From Okapia johnstoni (Eukaryota > Chordata > Mammalia > Artiodactyla > Giraffidae), in NCBI GenBank assembly GCA_024291935.2, contig CM044310.1:121406213-121470212 (forward strand): a DNA stretch of 64,000 nt, written 5' to 3'. Each line of letters begins with the position of its first letter. Positions within the stretch are counted from its first letter, which is position 1. The notes beneath the pieces are model-generated. The model worked only from the letters and a program-made list of their open reading frames with translations. It did no database searches and was not told the DNA's origin. Of the stretch, positions 42,861-60,030 are shown piece by piece. The position numbers and the translations under genes were made by a program.

Positions 42861-43062
42861 ACTTCCTGGTGGCTCAGCCGTAAAGAATCCGCCTGCTTTG
42901 CAAGAGACCAGGGTTCGATCCCTGGGTCGAGAAGATCCCCTAAGAAGGAAATGGCAGTCTACTCCAGCGTTCTTGCCCGGAGAATTCCGTGGACAGGGGA
43001 GCCTGGCGGGCTACAGTCTATGGGGTTGCAGAATTGGAGATGACTTAGCGACTCAACCAGCA
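42861..43062 (+). mobile_element. Bov-tA SINE
   Basis: gacttcctggtggctcagccgtaaag through gagatgacttagcgactc. It starts 39 bp after the RE1 array, so the array is outside the SINE. Confidence 0.88.
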
Positions 43063-43486
43063 CCACCTGCTGGATGCGAGTCCTCTTTACCAGTTTCGAG
43101 CCCGTGCCCAACCCTCACCCTCAAGGTTATTGAGTGCTGATATCTGAGTAATCCAGGCTCTCCTTGTGCTGATCTCAGACACTCAGGCATTGAACACAAC
43201 ATGCACCAAACGGAATTTTGGATTTTCTCCACACACACACACACAAACGTGATCCTACTTAGTGCACCGCAGGGGCACTCAGCTGGCCAGGTTCAAAGCT
43301 CAAAAGTCTTTCCTCTCCTCTCATTCCACCCATGCTCGCGGACTCTCAGCTTCAACTCTAAACTGTTCCTTGAATCTGTCCACTGTTTTCCACACCCACT
43401 GCCACCACCTCACTCCACCGTTTCTCACCTCGTTCACTGCAGCAACCTCCTAACTGACCCTCCCACTGTGCCTATGATGATGGTGA
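43063..43486. other. Intergenic, short (AC)n at 43231-43246
   Basis: Besides the small AC tract nothing is recognised. Confidence 0.45.
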
Positions 43487-43690
43487 CCAGTGAGTGCTCA
43501 GTCGTGTCCAACTCTTCGTGACTCTATGGACTATAGCCTGCCAGGCTCCTCTGCCCATGGTATTCTCCAAGCAAGAATACTGGAGTGGGTTGTCATTTCC
43601 TTCTCCAGGGGATCTTCCCCATCCAGGGATGGAACCCACGTCTCTTGTTGGCAGCCGGGTTCTTTACCATTGCGCCACCTTGGGAAGTCA
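43487..43690 (-). mobile_element. Bov-tA SINE
   Basis: ccagtgagtgctcagtcgtgtccaactc through ccattgcgccaccttgggaag. Confidence 0.88.
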
Positions 43691-44026
43691 CTGCATCTAT
43701 AGCCCCTTCTATATCATTTCTTGTATAATAGTTTTAGTGATGCTTTGAAAATTTAAATCGTATTATATCACACCCTTCCATGGATTCCCAACACACCTAC
43801 AGTAATATTCAAAGATGTTACTGTGGCTTTCAAAACCCTGGATGCCTCTCTGACATTATCCCCCATCGCTCTCTCACTTGCCTGACCACTCTGGTCACGC
43901 TGGCGTCCCTGTTGTCCCTCTGGACCTTTGTGCATGCTATTCTCCCTGCCACAGATTCTTGCATAACTGGCTCCTTGCCACCTTTCAGGATTAAGCTCAA
44001 AATGCCACCATAAAAAAGATCACCTC
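43691..44026. other. Intergenic, possible old repeat
   Basis: catcacacccttccatggattcccaacacacc and the following text read like an old degraded interspersed repeat; no family assigned. Confidence 0.35.
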
Positions 44027-44150
44027 CCGGGCTTGTCTGGTGATCCAGTGGTTACTATTCCACACGTCCACTGCAGGGGGCGCAGGTTTGATCCCTGGTC
44101 AGAAAACTAAGATCCCCCGTGCCTTGAAGTATGGCCAGCCAAAAAAGCAA
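44027..44150 (+). mobile_element. CHR-type tRNA-Glu SINE
   Basis: cgggcttgtctggtgatccagtggttac through gatcccccgtgccttgaagtatggcc. Confidence 0.8.
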
Positions 44151-44454
44151 CTCCCATCTAAAGTGGCCTCACCGTTACTATCACATTGATTACATCCCGT
44201 ACTTCACAGAATTAGCACAAACCACTTTTTGATTTATTTGCCTTTTGTCTAACATCATTACTAGCATGTAAACTTCATTAAGCCATACATCTTGACTGGC
44301 CTAGTCACCCAAGACAGCATCTAGCACGTAGCAGCTGTTTCATAATTATTTGTCAAATGAATGAATGAATTTTCAGCTAGTCATGGAGCCCTGAAGAAAT
44401 GTCAACAGCACTCGACTTCTGCCAGAACGGTGGTCATATGTGCTGGCCCAAGGG
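44151..44454. other. Intergenic with a MIR-like remnant
   Basis: 44270-44375 (gacagcatctagcacgtagcagctgtttcataattatttgtcaaatgaatg) resembles the 3' part of a MIR or L2. Confidence 0.45.
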
Positions 44455-44595
44455 TTTTTTGTTTTTGTTTTTAATTTATTTGGCTGTGCTGGGTCTTCAT
44501 TCCTGCACAGGTTTTCTCTCGTGGCAAGCAGGGGCTACTCCACGAGTTTGTATGCCACATCTAAGACCTGGTGGAGCCAAATAAATAAACAAGTT
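44455..44595 (-). mobile_element. CHR-type tRNA-Glu SINE, diverged
   Basis: tttggctgtgctgggtcttcattcctgcacaggttttctctcgtgg, truncated at the head. Confidence 0.6.
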
Positions 44596-44756
44596 TTTAA
44601 AAAAAGAAAATAAGACTATAAAAGAAGACTATTTCCATCCCCTCCCCAACTATGACTTTGTCGAAGATTTTAAATTTTGACATAGCCTCCAGGAGAGCGA
44701 TTTGGCAGAGTTCATTGTATTGTATTATTGATAATAACAGCTTCTAACAGCTAACA

Positions 44757-44965
44757 GGGGTTTCCCTGGTGGCTCAGTGGTAAAGAATCCACTTGCCAAT
44801 GCAGGAGACGAGGGTTTGATCCCTGAGTTGGGAAGATCCCTTGGAGGAGGAAATGGTAACCCACTCCAGTATTCCTCCCTGGGAAACCCCATGGACAGAG
44901 AAGCCTGGCGGGCCACAGTCCATGGGGTCACAAGGAGTCAGACATGACTGAGCAACTTAGCAACC
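44757..44965 (+). mobile_element. Bov-tA SINE
   Basis: ggggtttccctggtggctcagtggtaaag through gtcagacatgactgagcaac. Confidence 0.9.
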
Positions 44966-44999
44966 ACAGCTAATAGCTGTTAAGCAGTGTATATACATT

Positions 45000-45160
45000 C
45001 TTTACTTTTTACCTTCAGAGCAGTGCTGGCAGGTGGAAGCATAATTCTTCCCGCTTAACAGAATGGGAAACTGAGGCACAAGAATGACAAGTGACACACC
45101 CAAGGACAAGCTAGTGGCAAAGGCAGGCGATCTGGCCTCAGGGTCCCCAGACTGTCGCAC
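45000..45160 (+). mobile_element. MIR-type SINE
   Basis: cttcccgcttaacagaatgggaaactgaggcac is a MIR core. It directly precedes the CpG island. Confidence 0.6.
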
Positions 45161-45179
45161 CCCTGCTCCATCTCCACCC

Positions 45180-46080
45180 GCCTCCCTCCCACCCCAGGTG
45201 CTGGTTGTAGACCAGAAACCACCAGGAGGCCTGGGAAGTTGCTGGTCTCGGCGGGCGTCCGCAGCTGGGGACGTGCCCGTCCGGCGGGGGCTGGAAGGAT
45301 TGTTCCACTCTGGCCCACGCTCACCGCGTGCGCAGCCTCACAGCCGCACTGCTGACACGTGGTCACCGTCGCCCCTCCGCTCTCCTCCCGCTCCCCTGCA
45401 GGCGCGGGCTCCCCGGGAGGTGGGGGCCGGAGGGGAGAAGGCCGCTCGCCCTCTCCAACTTCCCCACCTCCCGCCTGCAGCCTCCGCGTCTGCGCAGTCC
45501 CGGTCCTTGCGGCGCCAGCTCTGCGGCGCTGGACAGGGTGTGTTTGGGGAGGGTGAGTCCTCCGAGGGACCCCGCGGGCAGGAGCAGGGCGGGGAAAAGG
45601 GGCTGGGGGCTCGGATGGCGGGCCGGGGACGTGAATGCATGCCGGTGTGAATGCGCACGGGGCGAGGGAGAAAAGGCGCTCCAGGGGCTGTGGGTCTGGG
45701 GAGGAAGTGTCCAGGTCCCGCGAGTGGCAATGGGCTGGGCTGGGTCTGCCGTTCGCCCATTTTCTCCGTCCCGCCCTGTCTGCCTACCTCCTGCGTGTCG
45801 CACGGGGTTTTAGCCTCCATGCGAGGAACCGGGTACCGCCCTGCCTGGCGAGTCCGCTGCGTGCGCGGGTGCTCCGGCTGTGCGGGGTCCGGGTCTGAGC
45901 TCGCGGGACCCGCATGTTAACCGCGCCGTACTTGTGTGCCCGCGCGTGCGCCCCCGAGCTTGTGTGAGTCGTATGTCTGCCCGGGCACGTGTGTGCCACC
46001 TGCACGGGCGAGGAGCGCGCGCGCTGAAGTCGGTCGGGTTTAGGGTCCCGGCCTGGCTCCCGTTAGCTGCGTGCCTTTGA
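45180..46080 (+). promoter_or_regulatory. SMIM17: CpG island, likely SMIM17 promoter
   Basis: CpG-rich block without a TATA box, 2.8-3.7 kb upstream of the SMIM17 start exon on the same strand. A good donor (gtgagt at 45553) could close a noncoding first exon. Open frames across the island, on both strands, have no recognisable protein features. Confidence 0.7.
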
Positions 46081-46880
46081 TCAAGGGCCTTCCCTGTCTG
46101 TAACACAGATTTGTGACAGTAGCTGCCGCGGAGAAGGGCGGCGAGGATCAGGTTGTAGGAAGATGCGGAGTTCCCCGCAGTGCCTGCCCCCGGGGGGCGC
46201 CGGGAAGCGGCGGTTGCAGTGTGACTTTACTGTGGTGGTGGTGGTTACTGCGTCTCCGCCCTCCGCCTCCTCATTTTTTCAGACATCCGTAGTTTATTGT
46301 TTGTTTAGTCCAAACACACTGAAAATGGAAACTCAAAGAATACTTTCCACCAGAAACAAACTAGATAGTACCTAGTATATAATGCTTAACACATTACAGC
46401 AATAAAGACGGCAATCTGTTGTCTTAGAATACACCTACTAAAGCCAATGGTAGAGCCAGTTTGGTTGCAATGGTGTCATGGTCCGTCCTTCTCAGAGGAT
46501 GACTAGTTACTATGATAATATGATTAGATAATATTGAGGCTATTAGGTGTGAATTCACACACACACGCACACACCCCTGCCACACCCGCAGATTTCTCTG
46601 CCCTGTGCCCCTCCTCCACCACGAATCGGGCTCTGCATCTTCTGACTTGGGTCGGGGGACTCTTGTCTCCTCCATCCCCCGCCCTCTCACCTGCATTCTC
46701 TCCATTTCCCATGCCTTCTCACCCCTCAGCTAAAACACACCGTTAACTACTTGATATGTGATCATTTACCTCGAGGGGCTAAAGCTGGTTTTATGTTCTT
46801 GCTCCAGGACGTTGCATGGATTAACCACCTTGCATAAGATAACCCACGAACTATACTCCTGAATAAGCATTTGGAAGTAC
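46081..46880. other. SMIM17 upstream intron, nothing recognised
   Basis: Contains an (AC)n-like stretch at 46556-46575 and short open frames without homology. Confidence 0.45.
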
Positions 46881-46990
46881 AGGGACTTCCCTGGTGGCTC
46901 AGTGGTGAGGACTCCGTGTTCCCTGTGCAGAGGGCACAGGTTTGGTCCCTGATGGGGGAACTAAGATCCCAAACGCGGTGCAGCAGATAT
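46881..46990 (+). mobile_element. CHR-type tRNA-Glu SINE
   Basis: gggacttccctggtggctcagtggtgagg through aactaagatcccaaacgcggtgcagc. The following 46991-47547 shows nothing recognisable. Confidence 0.75.
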
Positions 46991-47547
46991 GAACAGGCTG
47001 AGTGGGAAACAGTAAATCGAGGGCCCCCTTCCTCCTTCTGTCTTTTACTTCTCTCTTCTGAAAGTGAAAATGAAATACGGGCCCAAGAAATTCTCTATTG
47101 TAAGGAAAACATGAAGAGGTCTGAAGGGAGGCGTGCATGACGAGAGGAAACAGGGAGCGGTGGAGTTGGGGCAAAGGCGAGCTCCAGGGCTCTGTGTGGA
47201 CAAGCTGCCCTGGTCCGCCAGCCACCATTCACCCGTAAACACGCGGCCCAGTGCCCCCACCTTCTGATTTGTTGAGAAGACACTTGAAATCTGTATTTTT
47301 AGTTGACACCATCCGCATTTTAAAATGCCAGTAATTATTTCAAACGCTTGAAAGGAAGACATCGTGTAAGCCAACAGCGCAGGTGGTGGGGCCAGGTTAG
47401 ACCCTGCACCGTGGGCTGGGGAGTGTGGATGGGGGGAGAGGAGGCGGTGAGCACAGACAGCGTTTCCCAAGAAAACCAAAGCAAAAGCTAGCCTTGGCTG
47501 GAAAGTCCTGAGACAGCCCTAGTAGGGAGCACTGTTTGATCGTTTTG

Positions 47548-47745
47548 GGTTGTTTTAATTTTTTATTTTGTATTGGAGGGTAGTTGATTTGCAGTGGTGT
47601 GTTCGTTTCAGGCGTCCAGCAAAGCGATTCAGTTACGCTTGTATCTGTTCTTTCCCCTTTCGGGTATTGCGGAATATACTGAGCAGAGTTCCCTGGGCTG
47701 CTCAGTACCTCCTTGCTGACACTGTATTTTGGTTTTAATATGAGA
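47548..47745 (-). mobile_element. L1 LINE fragment, antisense
   Basis: gtttcaggcgtccagcaaagcgattcagttacgcttg and gagttccctgggctgctcagtacctccttg, a familiar antisense L1 3' segment. Confidence 0.65.
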
Positions 47746-47847
47746 TGTGATTAACCGTGTGTTTTAGCTGAAGGGTGAGAAGGCATGGGAAATGGAGAGA
47801 ATGCAGGTGGGGGGCAGGGGATGGAGGAGACAAGGAAAAAAATCCAG

Positions 47848-47965
47848 TTTAAAATGAAATATTCTTTAATACTCTCATTTTACATCTTGCCAACTGGAAA
47901 TTCAGGATGTTGTCACTTATCCAGTTGACAAGATATGAGAGTATTAAAGAACATTTCATTTTAAA
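47848..47965. repeat. Near-perfect hairpin (inverted repeat), 118 bp
   Basis: Left arm 47848-47897 and right arm 47921-47965 are reverse complements across about 45 positions, with two mismatches and one 5-nt bulge in the left arm; the loop is 23 nt. Arms end tttaaaatgaaat and atttcattttaaa. It could be a miniature inverted-repeat DNA transposon; transcribed, it would fold into one long stem. Confidence 0.85.
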
Positions 47966-48140
47966 GTATTTATTTATTTATTTTTGGCTATGCCAGGCCT
48001 TAGTTACAGCACTCAGGGTGTGCAGCATGTGGGATCTTTAGTTGTGGCATGTGGGTCAGTTCCCTGACCAGGGATGGAACCCAGGTCCCCTGTGTCGGGA
48101 TCTCAGAGTCTTAGCCACGGGACCACCACGGAAGTCCCAA
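47966..48140 (-). mobile_element. CHR-type tRNA-Glu SINE
   Basis: tttttggctatgccaggccttagttacagc through cacgggaccaccacggaagtccc. Confidence 0.8.
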
Positions 48141-48527
48141 ATTAGAATTTTTTTAATCCTTGTCTGTCAAATACTCCTCCTCCTCCTCTTTAATGATCAG
48201 AGAGGAGAAAGTCAAGGCTGCAGGGGGCTCGAGGGAAGACTGGGGTCCTTCTTTCTGCTGCCAGAGGGGTTACAGGGGGGCTACTCCCTTTTCCTAAAAG
48301 CTTCTGGGTCTATGCTTTGGTTGTGGAGTGTGTGTGTGTGTGCGCACGCACACACACTTGCCTGCACCATCCCCTGGCTATCCTTTCAAAACTCCTTATC
48401 CTCTTTCTTGTTTTATTTGTCTCTAGAGCATCTATCATCATTTGACATATCGTCTGTCTGCCCCACTCCCCGCCACTAGAAAGCAAGTCCCGAGAGGGAA
48501 GGGAGCTCTGTTCTGCTCACTGCTGTA
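48141..48527. other. Upstream of SMIM17 start exon
   Basis: Short (TG)n/(CA)n at 48327-48356. Otherwise nothing recognised. Confidence 0.45.
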
Positions 48528-48680
48528 TCTGGTTGTTGTTTGGTCACTCAGTCGTGTCCGACTCTGCGACCCCATGGACTGCAGCCCACCAGGCTCCCCT
48601 GTGCTTCACTATCTTCCGGAGTTTGCTCAGATTCATGTCCACTATCCGCTGATGCTATCTAATCTTCTCACCCTCTGTTT
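48528..48680 (-). mobile_element. BovB 3' fragment
   Basis: tggttgttgtttggtcactcagtcgtgtccgac through tttgctcagattcatgtccac. It ends about 85 bp before the SMIM17 exon acceptor. Confidence 0.85.
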
Positions 48681-48737
48681 CTCTGGTGCCCAGGAATTGT
48701 CCTGGCACGGGGCTGGCACTCTGTAAGTATTTGTTGA

Positions 48738-54880
<6,143 letters not shown>

Positions 54881-54929
54881 CTATAAAGGTGGCTCTTGTT
54901 TCGAAATAGATGCCTTGTGTCATGTTAAG

Positions 54930-55400
54930 GAAGAGCCCTGGTTTAAAAAATCAGGAATAGGTCTTGAATATTATCAAATGCCTTTTACACATCCACTGAG
55001 ATGATTTTTCTTTTGTGTTTCACCTTTTCATGTGCGGTTTCTGCATTACTGTATTTCACTGAACTTAAAACATCTTCGATTGTAAATGCGTATTATTTTG
55101 TGTACTACTGAGAAAGAAACAATGCTGCTTAAATGTAAGACTTTGCCAAGTGGAAGAAGCATCGTGACTTCAGAGAAGGTGAAAACGTGTGCAACATATG
55201 AGCAATGAAACTGAGTCAGTTTCTCAATTACAAATCACCTTTGCATTTTTAGGATGGTGGTGCACCAGGCTTTTCAGATACTGAATTCTGTTCCTTGATA
55301 CTTTATGTCGGATTCTTGCCTCTATCTTCTTACATAAGATTGGTGCTATCTTTGTTTAGTTTTGGTATTGTGGCTAAGCTTGCATCATAGAAGGACTTGA
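54930..55400 (-). mobile_element. L1-type LINE fragment, antisense
   Basis: tcttgaatattatcaaatgccttttacacatccactgagatgat is antisense L1 ORF2 text. Further on ttcttacataagattggtgctatc fits the same element. The SMIM17 3' UTR must lie in here, but no clear poly(A) signal was found. Confidence 0.55.
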
Positions 55401-55447
55401 GTAACGTTTGACCTTTTGCTGTGCTTTCGAGTACTTTCTGTAGTTTT

Positions 55448-55655
55448 TGCTGTGCTCAGTCATGTCTCACTCTTTGCGACCCCATGGACTATAGCCCACC
55501 AGGCTCCTCTGTCCATGGGATTCTCCAGGCAAGAATACTGGAGTGGGTTGCCATTTCCTCCTCCAGGGGATCTTCCCGACTCAGGGATCACAGTTGGGTC
55601 TCCTGCACTGGCAAGCAGATTCTTTACCACTGAGCCACCAGGGAAGCCCTTTCTG
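55448..55655 (-). mobile_element. Bov-tA SINE
   Basis: ttgctgtgctcagtcatgtctcactc through taccactgagccaccagggaagcc. Confidence 0.92.
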
Positions 55656-55889
55656 AGGTTTAAGAAGTATCAGTTCCTTGACACGTGGAAAGAGTTCAGT
55701 CCAGGGACCAGGTCCCAGAGTTCGGAGGAAATGTCAGTGTTCCTAGGTGGCTATTCTGTTTCTTCGCTTGTTTTCAGCTCGTTATATATAGTATTGTTTT
55801 GTCCCCTAGACTGTTCTTCAGTCCACTGAGTATTTTCCTCTGGATGATTAGCTTAATTATGAACGGCGTTTTATTGGCCTGGCCGAGGA

Positions 55890-55962
55890 GCTCATTTGGG
55901 TTTTCTGTAAGATGGTGTGGAGAAACTTGAATGAATTTTTTGGCCAGCCCAAATATAATTAA
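55890..55962. mobile_element. Mariner-derived miniature element
   Basis: tttgggttttctgtaagatggtg on one side and aacttgaatgaattttttggccagccc on the other, the terminal repeat of ruminant mariner derivatives. Confidence 0.65.
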
Positions 55963-56730
55963 ACAAAACCGTCTCTTTATTTTGTTCTGACCCCATCCTG
56001 CCTTTGATCTGTCAAAGTTTTATCTAGTTTGTCATTATTCTTCTGAAGAACCAGCGTTAGGGTTTGTTTACGTCCGTTATTCCTCTAGGTTGTAATTTGT
56101 TTTCCTTTAACATGTTCCGCATTTATTTTTTGTTGTTTCTATTCCTTATCTCGATTTTTAAGTTGCCTTCTTCTTTATATTCTGTTTATAAAACTTTGCT
56201 GTAATGGTGCACTTAACACTATAGTGTACTTCTGCTTATAGCCTTGGCCACATCTCAAAGTTGGGCAATCCGTGTTCTTGTTTATCTTGTTGCCTAAGTA
56301 TTTTATTGCAGGGTTTCTAAAGGGTGATTTGAAACTCACTGACAAGGTTTATTTAAAAAGAGGTTTCTTCTTGATTTACTGCACTGTGGGCAGAGAATGT
56401 GGCCCATCACATGTTTGCTTTCAGAACCTTTGAAGAAGCTTTCATCCTGGCCCAGAACATATCCAGTGTCTGTATATGCTTCATCGACATTTAAGATGAA
56501 TATACATTTTCTGTCTGTAGACAGAAAAACTACATGCAGGTTAATTAACTTTGTTTTATCAATTACGTTGTTCAGAATCACATGCTATTTAATTTTGTCC
56601 GAACCTACATGTCAAAAACCAATAAGGCTATGTAAAAAATCTGTTCGTATTGATTACATTTGTCAGTCTATTTTTATTAATGTATACTTTGTGTCTTCAG
56701 TAGCTGTGTAATTTGGTGCATAGAATATAT
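55963..56730 (-). mobile_element. L1-type LINE fragment, antisense
   Basis: gccttggccacatctcaaagttgggcaatcc, gcactgtgggcagagaatgtggcc and similar text resemble antisense L1/HAL1 ORF2. Heavily mutated. Confidence 0.5.
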
Positions 56731-57186
56731 ACAGCATTGTTATGTCTTTGTCAACTAAGTGACACATGTAAGACGCCCAGCACAGTGCCAAGTATAGAGC
56801 AGGCACTCAATAAATGCTGGTTAAAATCTGATTCTTCATCCTTTGCCCAGTAGGAAGTGATTGTCTTTGACTAATGTGATCCCTTGCCTTAAACTTTGCC
56901 TTGTCTAATCGTGGTCAATACTACCTGCTGTTTAAACTCCCTGTCTATGTGCACGTGTATTTAGACTCTTTGAGTCATTTTGTTTTAATAGACTTTGAGT
57001 GGTCTCTTCTGAGTTTGTTAGAGAAATCAGGGCAGGTAAAGTGTTGGCTTCTCTGTCTCCCCATTCCTACCTCTGGCTGATTGCGTCCAACAAGCCACAA
57101 CTGGCCCTTAAAAGAAACACAAGCCTGAGCTGTTCCATTCTTTAGGATTTTACTGGTTGCAGGCGGGAGAGTCTCATTTCAAGAGG
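56731..57186. other. Intergenic with a MIR-like end
   Basis: 56745-56825 (gacgcccagcacagtgccaagtatagagcaggcactcaataaatgctgg) is a MIR/L2 3' end. The rest is unassigned. Confidence 0.5.
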
Positions 57187-57395
57187 GGCTTCCCTGGTAG
57201 CTCAATGGGTAAAGAATCTGCCTGCAATGAAGGGGACCCGGGTTCAGTTCCTGGCTTGGGAAGATCCCCTGGAGAAGGAAATGGTCAACCCACTTGAGTA
57301 TTCTGGCGCAGAGACTTCCATGGACGGAGGAGCCTGGCGGGCTATAGTCTATGGGTTGCAAAGAGTCAGACAGGACTGAAGCAACTTAGCATATG
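57187..57395 (+). mobile_element. Bov-tA SINE
   Basis: gggcttccctggtagctcaatgggtaaag through cagacaggactgaagcaac. 57396-57692 after it shows nothing recognised. Confidence 0.9.
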
Positions 57396-57692
57396 TAACA
57401 AGCTAAGAGATGTAGCAACATTCAGGATGAAACAGGCTTCATTTAGAGTTGGAACAAACTGTCCTGATTAAAAATGTGAATGAGGATATTTAAACTGTAT
57501 TAAGCATGTTATTTGTAGAAGGTGTTGAACAGTGCAGAAAATAAAATGAAATATCTCTTTTTAGGAATTATATTCTTGGAGATGTTGGGAAAAGATTCCT
57601 GGATCTTGAAAGATAATTACTAGAAAGATGCAGGGAGGTGGTACATATCACTAATTTTTAATGTATTAAGTATTCCTGGAAAAACAGGTCAA

Positions 57693-57885
57693 GGGACACA
57701 ATGGTTAAGAATCCACCTGCCAATACAGGTGACGCAGGTTTCATCCTTAGGTCGGGAAGATCCCCTGGAGAAGGAAATGGCAACCCGCTACAGTATTCTT
57801 GCCTGGAGAATCCCATGGACAGAGGAGCCTGGCGGGATACAGTCCACGGGGTGGTCGAGAGTCAGATATGACTTGGTACGCACAA
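57693..57885 (+). mobile_element. Bov-tA SINE
   Basis: caagggacacaatggttaagaatccacctgcc through gagagtcagatatgacttgg. Confidence 0.85.
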
Positions 57886-57985
57886 GCAAGTATTCCTGGA
57901 ACAGAAGCAATGAGTTGAAAGGGGAGACTATTCCAAGTAAAAAATGGATTTATAAAGAAAAAAATTTAGAGCTGTTAGAGCTGGT

Positions 57986-58185
57986 TTGTTGTTTTAGTCA
58001 CTAAGTCGTGTCCAACTCTTTGCAACCCCATGGACTGTAGCCCACCAGGCTTCTCTGTCCATGGGATTTCCTAGGCCAGAATCCTGGAGTGGGTTGCCAT
58101 TTCCTCCTCCAGGGGGTCTTCCAGGCCCAGGGATGGAAGCAGCAGCTCCTGCATTGCGGGTGGATTCTTTGCCACGGAGCCCCCC
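57986..58185 (-). mobile_element. Bov-tA SINE with expanded head
   Basis: gttgttttagtcactaagtcgtgtccaac through ttctttgccacggagcc. Where a normal copy continues caccagggaagcc, this one runs straight into the 22-bp minisatellite. Confidence 0.9.
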
Positions 58186-58400
58186 GGGATAGACCACACA
58201 GCCCCCTCGGGAAAAACCACGGATCCCCCCGGGATAAACCATGGAGCCCCCCGGGATAAACCACGGAGCCCCCCGGGATAAACCATGGAGCCCCTGGGAT
58301 AAACCACACAGCCCCCCGGGATAAACCACACAGCCCCCCGGGATAGACCACGGAGCCCCCGGGATAGACCATGGAGCCCCCCGGGATAGACCACACAGCA
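58178..58400. repeat. 22-bp minisatellite, about 10 copies
   Basis: Unit cccgggataaaccatggagc plus cc, with variants (gatagacc, cacaca). Most units contain a CCCGGG. It starts within the tRNA-like head of the neighbouring Bov-tA. Long open frames on the complement strand in all three frames are a by-product of a stop-free unit of non-triplet length. Confidence 0.95.
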
Positions 58401-58889
58401 GCGGCTGTTTATCTGAGCCCTGCCACATGCCAGGATGCTCATTTCATGGACGACGGGGGTCCCCACCGGCACCCCAGTGCTCCGTTCTTCACCCAGCCGC
58501 CAGGCGGACCCCATTAAACATGATGAAGACCGTCGGTAATCCACCCACTTCAGGAAGTCAAAGGCAAAGTCCTCACCCTGGCCGTCCAGCCCACCCCGCC
58601 ATCCCTCCCTTTTGTTCCCTCCCCTGCTCCAGCCACACTGGCCCGCGGCCGTTCAGAGCAGCCCATCATGCCCCTGCCTCAGGACATTGGCACTGGCTCC
58701 GGAGCAGACCTCTGCCTGCAGCGTTCTTCTCCACAGACGCCCCCGTGGCTCCTTCGGGCCTTCAGGTAAGCCCTTCATCGGCACCTGCTGTGTCCTGTGG
58801 CCTGGGTGATGCCCTGAACACAGGCAAGACTCAGACACGGTGGTTCCTGACCCTGCAGGACGCCAGCCGGGTCAGGGCTGTTCTCTCTC
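58401..58889. other. Intergenic single-copy sequence
   Basis: GC-rich with short open frames on both strands; no exon supported. Confidence 0.4.
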
Positions 58890-59200
58890 TGTTTATCTGA
58901 TGTCTTGGCTGTGCTGGGTGTTTGTGACTGGACAGCTTTCTGTGGCTGCAGTGAGCGGGGGCTCCCTCTGCAGAAGTGCTCAGGCTTCTCATTGTGGGGG
59001 CTTCTCTTGTGGAGCACGGGCTCTAGCGGGCTTGGGCTCCGCGGTCGCGGCTTGCGGGCTCAGGCGCACAGGCTCAGTACTTGTGGCTCATGGCCTTGAT
59101 TGCTCTGTGGCACACGGGCTCTTCCCAGACACGGGCTCTTCCCGTGTCTCCTGCTTTAGAAAGGCAGATTCTTTACCACTGGACCAGCAGGGAAGGTTTT
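58890..59200 (-). mobile_element. CHR-type tRNA-Glu SINE, long copy
   Basis: ttggctgtgctgggtgtttgtgactggacagc through taccactggaccagcagggaagg. Confidence 0.65.
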
Positions 59201-59435
59201 TCTCCTATTCATTCATCCACCTGGCATTTCTTCACGACCTCCTGTGTGCCAAGGCCTGTGCAGACAATGACAGGACAGAAATAAAAAAAAAATGCAGACA
59301 GATTGTCTCCTCCCAGGCTCCCCCTGGTCTCTTCTGCAGGGCTGAGAACTGAGCCGGCAGGTGGGCGGCGAGGTCGATGTGTCTCCGTGTGTTTATCTCC
59401 ACAAGCTAATACGCCCAGTTCACAGACAAGGCACA

Positions 59436-60030
59436 GTTCAGTTCCGTTCAGTCGCTCACTCATGTCTGACTCTTTGCAACCCCATGGACTGCAGCACACC
59501 AGGCCTCCCTGTTCATCACCAACTCCCAGAATTTACCCAAACTCATGTCCGTTGAGTCAGTGATGCCATCCAACCATCTCATCCCCTTCTCCTCCCATCT
59601 TCAATCTTTCCCAGCATCAGGGTCTTTTCAAATGAGTCAGCTCTTCACATCAGGTGGCCAAAGTGTTGGAGTTTTAGCTTCAACATCAGTCCTTCCAATG
59701 AATATTCAGGACTGATTTCCTTTAGGATGGACTGGTTGGATCTCCTTGCAGTCCAAGGGACTCTCAAGAGTCTTCTCCAACACCACAGTTCAAAAGCATC
59801 AATTCTTCTGCGCTCAGCTTTCTCTATAGACCAACTCTCACACCCATACATGACCACTGGAAAAACCATAGCTTTGACTAGACAGGCCTTTGTTGGCCAA
59901 GTAGTATCTCTGCTTTTTAATGTGCCGTCTAGGTTGGTCAATAGCTTTTCTTCCAAGGAGCAAGCGTCTTTTAATTTCATGGCTGCAGTCACCATCTGCA
60001 GTGATTTGGCTTGACACATTAGTTTCTGCT
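59436..60030 (-). mobile_element. BovB LINE 3' fragment
   Basis: cagttccgttcagtcgctcactcatgtctgac through agcgtcttttaatttcatggctgcagtc. The complement strand encodes RT C-terminal pieces (MVFPVVMYGCESWS, ELWCWRRLLRVPWTARRSNQ), with the 3' UTR-like end intact. Confidence 0.9.

Noticed and set aside
45055..46106. Several frames of 90-190 residues in the SMIM17 CpG island
   Set aside because: Compositional; no splice logic links them to SMIM17 coding exons, whose start codon is fixed at 48855.
57994..58544. Three complement-strand frames rich in Gly, Trp, Ser and Pro
   Set aside because: By-product of the 22-bp stop-free minisatellite and the adjoining SINE.
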